Below, piece by piece: positions 52,087 through 54,980 of a stretch of DNA of 54,980 nt. Made by a program: the position numbers and the translations under genes. This stretch comes from Anaerolineales bacterium (GTDB lineage Bacteria > Chloroflexota > Anaerolineae > Anaerolineales > Villigracilaceae): positions 1-54,980 of the forward strand of contig JAGNWT010000009.1 in the NCBI GenBank assembly GCA_017985935.1, read 5' to 3'. The notes under the pieces are model-generated. The model was not told where the DNA came from, did no database searches, and saw nothing but the letters and a program-made list of their open reading frames with translations. Within the stretch, counting starts at the first letter, position 1; each line of letters begins with the position of its first letter.

Positions 52087-53418
52087 ATGGAAAAAGTCAG
52101 CCCTGACCTTTCACGCTTTCGCAACGCGCTTACGCAGCTCAACCCGTTATCGATCACGGGGAAAGTTGTGCAAGTTGTTGGTCTGACCGTGGAAACCATG
52201 GGGCTGAATTGTCAGATCGGCGAGGTCTGCGAGATCCAGACCAGCAACAAATCTGTGCTGCTGGCAGAAGCCATCGGCTTCCGCAACAACCGAATGCTGC
52301 TCATGCCGCTGGGAAATATGGAAGGGATCCAGCCCGACAGCGTCGTCCGCTCGGTTTCGCAAACCTTCAAGGCTCCAGTCGGGCGGTCGCTCATTGGGCG
52401 TGTTCTGAACGGATTGGGAGAACCGATCGATGGCAAGGGTCCGCTCAAGCACTCAAGCCATGCCTCCATCAACCAGACTCCGCCCCACCCTCTTCAACGC
52501 GCCGCAATCGAAGAGCCGCTGGTGACCGGGGTGCGGGTCATCGATGGCATGCTGACCTGCGGCAAGGGACAACGTATGGGGATCTTCGCAGGCAGCGGCG
52601 TAGGCAAAAGCACCCTGCTTGGCTCCATCGCCCGAAACTCTGAAAGCGACATTTCCGTCATCGCCCTGATCGGCGAGCGCGGACGTGAAGTACGCGAATT
52701 TTTGGAAAGAGATCTCGGACCTGAAGGTCTGGCGCGCTCGGTCATCATCGTCTCCACATCGGACCAGCCCGCGTTGATGCGCTTGAAGGCTGCCTCGGTC
52801 GCCATGACCGTTGCAGAATACTTCCGCGACGAAGGCATGGATGTGATGTTCATGATGGACTCGGTCACCCGCTTTGCGATGGCGCAGCGTGAGATCGGTC
52901 TTTCGATCGGCGAGCCGCCCGCCAGCAAAGGGTACACCCCCTCGGTCTTTGCCCTGCTTCCCAAACTACTCGAACGCGCAGGCAAAGGCGAAACAGGGTC
53001 GATCACCGGTTTCTTCACCGTGTTGGTGGAAGGCGACGATTTCAATGAACCGATCTGCGACGCAGTACGCGGCATTCTGGATGGACACATCATTCTCAGC
53101 CGAACCCTGGCAGCCCGAAATCATTACCCCGCCATTGATGTGCTCAACAGTGTCAGCCGCGTGATGCCGGCATTGACCAGCAAAGAGCATTTACAACTCG
53201 CAGCCTTTGCCCGCAAAAATCTCGCGGTCTACGAAAAGTTTCGTGACCTCGTCAATATCGGCGCTTATGTCAAAGGCTCCGATCCCGAAGCCGATACCGC
53301 CCTGCTCGTGATCCCTGAGCTTAATCGCTTCCTGCAGCAAGGACGTTCCGAAGTCAGCGCATTCAATAGCACCATCCAATTTATGAGCGAGATCAGCCAG
53401 ATCTCAGCCGTCAACTAA
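52087..53418 (+). CDS. fliI: Flagellar export ATPase FliI
   Basis: The protein has 443 residues, standard length. Walker A GIFAGSGVGKST is at about 165-176, Walker B lies in VMFMMDSVTRFAMAQREIGLSIGEPPASKGYTPSVFALLPKLLERAG, and the F1-beta-like fold is complete. It powers unfolding and delivery of export substrates. It lies three bases after fliH and 12 before fliJ. Confidence 0.97.
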   Translation: MEKVSPDLSRFRNALTQLNPLSITGKVVQVVGLTVETMGLNCQIGEVCEIQTSNKSVLLAEAIGFRNNRMLLMPLGNMEGIQPDSVVRSVSQTFKAPVGRSLIGRVLNGLGEPIDGKGPLKHSSHASINQTPPHPLQRAAIEEPLVTGVRVIDGMLTCGKGQRMGIFAGSGVGKSTLLGSIARNSESDISVIALIGERGREVREFLERDLGPEGLARSVIIVSTSDQPALMRLKAASVAMTVAEYFRDEGMDVMFMMDSVTRFAMAQREIGLSIGEPPASKGYTPSVFALLPKLLERAGKGETGSITGFFTVLVEGDDFNEPICDAVRGILDGHIILSRTLAARNHYPAIDVLNSVSRVMPALTSKEHLQLAAFARKNLAVYEKFRDLVNIGAYVKGSDPEADTALLVIPELNRFLQQGRSEVSAFNSTIQFMSEISQISAVN

Positions 53419-53430
53419 TCGAGGTACGAC

Positions 53431-53883
53431 ATGATGTCACCCAAATTTTCACTGCAAAATGTTTTGGATCTCCGTCACGGAAAAGTGGAACTACTGGAGA
53501 TCGAACTGGGAAAGTTGACGGCCATCCACCAGGAAACCCAGGACCTGCACTCTTCGCTCAAACACTACCAGGAAAGCCTGCTCGGACAATTAAGCGCGGC
53601 TCAAACCGGCGATATGGACATGGTCGAGATCAACCTCTTGCGCTTGAACATTTTGCAGATCAACAAGCACATTGAAGTGGTTGTGCTCGAACTCAAAAAG
53701 CAAGCCCGAGAGATCGAAGAGACCCGCATGAAATTGGTGCAAGCCAAACAAGCTGAAGAGACCCTGGAGATCCTGAAGCGCAAACGCCATGAAGTGTATA
53801 TAGCCGAGCAGCTTCAGATCGAATCTCAGGCGCAGGATGACATCTATATCGCCCGCGCATTCCGCAGCCAGAACGGAGCTTAA
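53431..53883 (+). CDS. fliJ: Flagellar export protein FliJ
   Basis: The protein has 150 residues, an almost continuous antiparallel coiled coil (FSLQNVLDLRHGKVELLEIELGKLTA; QAKQAEETLEILKRKRHEVYIAEQ). FliJ sits in the FliI ring like the stalk of an ATP synthase and links it to FlhA. The position after fliI is standard. Confidence 0.9.
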   Translation: MMSPKFSLQNVLDLRHGKVELLEIELGKLTAIHQETQDLHSSLKHYQESLLGQLSAAQTGDMDMVEINLLRLNILQINKHIEVVVLELKKQAREIEETRMKLVQAKQAEETLEILKRKRHEVYIAEQLQIESQAQDDIYIARAFRSQNGA

Positions 53884-53889
53884 CCCATC

Positions 53890-54426
53890 ATGGATAACTC
53901 CTTCTTCACCGGTCAGATCCAATCTGTCATGCAGAATCTCATGTTCACCCTGTTTGAGAAGCTGCTAAGCCAGATCGAGACCAAGGGACAAAACAGCGAG
54001 TCCACCTTAACTGCCAGCGGAGAGCCCGTCAGCGGAGATTTCTCCAGCCTCATTAATCAGGCTGCTCAAAAATACAACGTGGACCCGGGGCTGGTGCAGG
54101 CGGTCATCAAGGCTGAATCAAACTTCAACCCCAATGCGGTCTCGTCTGCCGGCGCGCAGGGATTGATGCAGCTCATGCCTTCCACCGCCAGTTGGCTCGG
54201 CGTGAGCAATTCTCTCGACCCGGCGCAAAACATCGAAGGCGGCACACGTTTCCTCAGTCAATTATTAGACCGCTACAACGGCAACGTCCGGCTGGCGGTT
54301 GCGGCATATAACGCCGGCCCGGGTGCCGTGGATAAATACAACGGCATCCCGCCTTATCAGGAAACACAAACGTACGTCAATCGAGTATTGGGTTACTTCA
54401 ACTCCAGTAATGAATGGCAGGCATGA
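53890..54426 (+). CDS. Lytic transglycosylase (SLT, GH23) of the flagellar operon
   Basis: The protein has 178 residues. The GH23 pattern is complete: LVQAVIKAESNFNPNAVSSAGAQGLMQLMPSTASWLGV with catalytic Glu76, then GGTRFLSQLLDRYNGNVRLAVAAYNAGPGAVDKYNGIPPYQETQTYVNRV. The N-terminal 50 residues (MDNSFFTGQIQSVMQNLMF) show no Sec signal peptide, so export through the flagellar apparatus is plausible, as for FlgJ. It would open peptidoglycan for the rod. It lies between fliJ and flgB with gaps of six and one bases. Confidence 0.9.
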   Translation: MDNSFFTGQIQSVMQNLMFTLFEKLLSQIETKGQNSESTLTASGEPVSGDFSSLINQAAQKYNVDPGLVQAVIKAESNFNPNAVSSAGAQGLMQLMPSTASWLGVSNSLDPAQNIEGGTRFLSQLLDRYNGNVRLAVAAYNAGPGAVDKYNGIPPYQETQTYVNRVLGYFNSSNEWQA

Positions 54427-54427
54427 A

Positions 54428-54826
54428 ATGAGTGATTCACTTTTTTCTGATATCTCCTCCATCACGGCCAAGGCTGCGCTCAATGGGTTGAGCCTGAAAC
54501 AACAAGCCATCAGCCGCAACATCGCCAACATCGACACTCCCGGATACCAGGCAGAGGTCGTTGATTTTCAGGAAACCCTGACTCGGCTGGTGGATAACCA
54601 TCACCTTCTGCCGATGAAGGTCACCGATGAAGATCATCTCACCACAGCCGAACAGGGAATGTTCTTTCAATCTGAGCTGCGCCCTGGCGGCACACTGCGC
54701 GCCGACCAGAACAATGTGGATATCGATCTTGAATTGGCAGACATGTCTGAAGCTGGCATTCAATATCAGGCGATCAGCCAGGCCGTCTCTAAAAAATTGT
54801 TGCTTCTCAAAACGCTGGCAAGATAA
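54428..54826 (+). CDS. flgB: Flagellar rod protein FlgB
   Basis: The protein has 132 residues from ATG 54428; a longer frame from 54299 lies inside the transglycosylase gene. It contains ALNGLSLKQQAISRNIANIDTPGYQAEVVDFQETL and the C-terminal NNVDIDLELADMSEAGIQYQAISQAVSKKLLLLKTLAR, both typical of FlgB. Partner of FlgC in the proximal rod. Its stop overlaps the next start (TAATG). Confidence 0.93.
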   Translation: MSDSLFSDISSITAKAALNGLSLKQQAISRNIANIDTPGYQAEVVDFQETLTRLVDNHHLLPMKVTDEDHLTTAEQGMFFQSELRPGGTLRADQNNVDIDLELADMSEAGIQYQAISQAVSKKLLLLKTLAR

Positions 54827-54980
54827 TGATGTCTCTCATCCTCCCCCCCACCATTCCACCCGCCGCTCTCGAAGGCGCATCTGGCACAACCACTTCACGC
54901 GACTCTGAAACAGCGCTTTCGTTCGGAGAAGTCTTGAAGAGCGAAGAAAAGAAATTAAAGCAGGAGCAGGAAACCAACGC
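54826..54980 (+). CDS. Start of a probable hook-length control gene (cut by window edge)
   Basis: The open frame begins ATGATG at 54826, sharing one base with the flgB stop, and runs off the right edge; 51 residues are visible (MMSLILPPTIPPAALEGAS...). It is Pro/Ser/Glu-rich with SFGEVLKSEEKKLKQ, in the style of FliK N-termini. The place after fliJ and rod genes, and before the presumed flgD-flgE, suggests fliK. Too little is visible for certainty. Confidence 0.55.
   Translation, partial: MMSLILPPTIPPAALEGASGTTTSRDSETALSFGEVLKSEEKKLKQEQETN

Overview
The window looks like chromosomal DNA of a Chloroflexota bacterium, most likely class Anaerolineae. The evidence is a lipoprotein with a tandem Thr-Glu-Ala-Pro-Ala linker, an alpha-glucoside-type sugar ABC transporter beside a GH36 alpha-galactosidase, and flagellar genes with no P-ring or L-ring genes (flgI, flgH) in view. 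This is inferred from gene style; no rRNA or marker gene is present. Nearly everything after position 13.7 kb is one flagellar and chemotaxis locus. It is notable because most cultured Anaerolineae are described as non-motile.

Left arm, 1-5.8 kb, minus strand: a sugar-uptake unit with a partial permease, a substrate-binding lipoprotein, an alpha-galactosidase and a LacI-type repressor. Two near-identical operators (TGAAAGCAYTTTCA) sit just downstream of the -10 boxes of the binding-protein gene and of the repressor gene. This predicts a small autoregulated sugar regulon.

5.9-13.6 kb, minus strand: three methyl-accepting chemotaxis proteins and a CheW. The middle receptor has three CxxCH heme-c sites spaced exactly 26 residues apart, each with a histidine 13 residues after its first cysteine, so it is a likely redox or gas sensor. 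A 59-residue Cys-rich protein with its own terminator follows.

13.7-42.4 kb, plus strand. Two unusual genes open the locus. One encodes a protein whose C-terminal half resembles an IS200/IS605 TnpA domain that has lost the first His of its HUH motif and its catalytic Tyr. The other encodes a DUF1521 (metal-ion-inducible autocleavage) protein with an intact GDPHVD site. Then come flbD-motA-motB-fliL-fliM-fliN-fliO-fliP-fliQ, a signalling insert (HDOD/HD protein, receiver, REC-histidine kinase), fliR-flhB-flhA-flhF, a two-TM protein where flhG would be expected, fliA, a SwrB-like gene, two rod genes, flgM-flgN-flgK-flgL-csrA, and cheA-cheC-cheD-cheY-cheB-cheR with two tandem CheX-like genes.

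42.4-55.0 kb: a convergent small membrane protein, then fliC, fliD, flaG and fliS, then flgC-fliE-fliF-fliG-fliH-fliI-fliJ, a lytic transglycosylase, flgB and the start of a probable fliK. Hook genes (flgD, flgE) probably lie beyond the right edge.

Regulation is readable. FliA-type (sigma-28) promoters of the form TNAAGTNN-N11-GCCGAAAC or GCCGATAA precede flgM, fliC, fliS, the DUF1521 gene and, more weakly, the transposase-like gene. Putative sigma-70-type promoters (TTTAC...) precede flbD, fliR, cheA and flgC. The fliC leader carries a hairpin with GGA in its loop plus a GGAGG at the ribosome site, resembling the CsrA-controlled hag leader of Bacillus, and csrA lies in the same locus. No tRNA, rRNA, CRISPR array or intact insertion sequence was seen. 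The gene-free stretch 42786-43106 holds the promoter of the convergent gene and the fliC promoter and leader.
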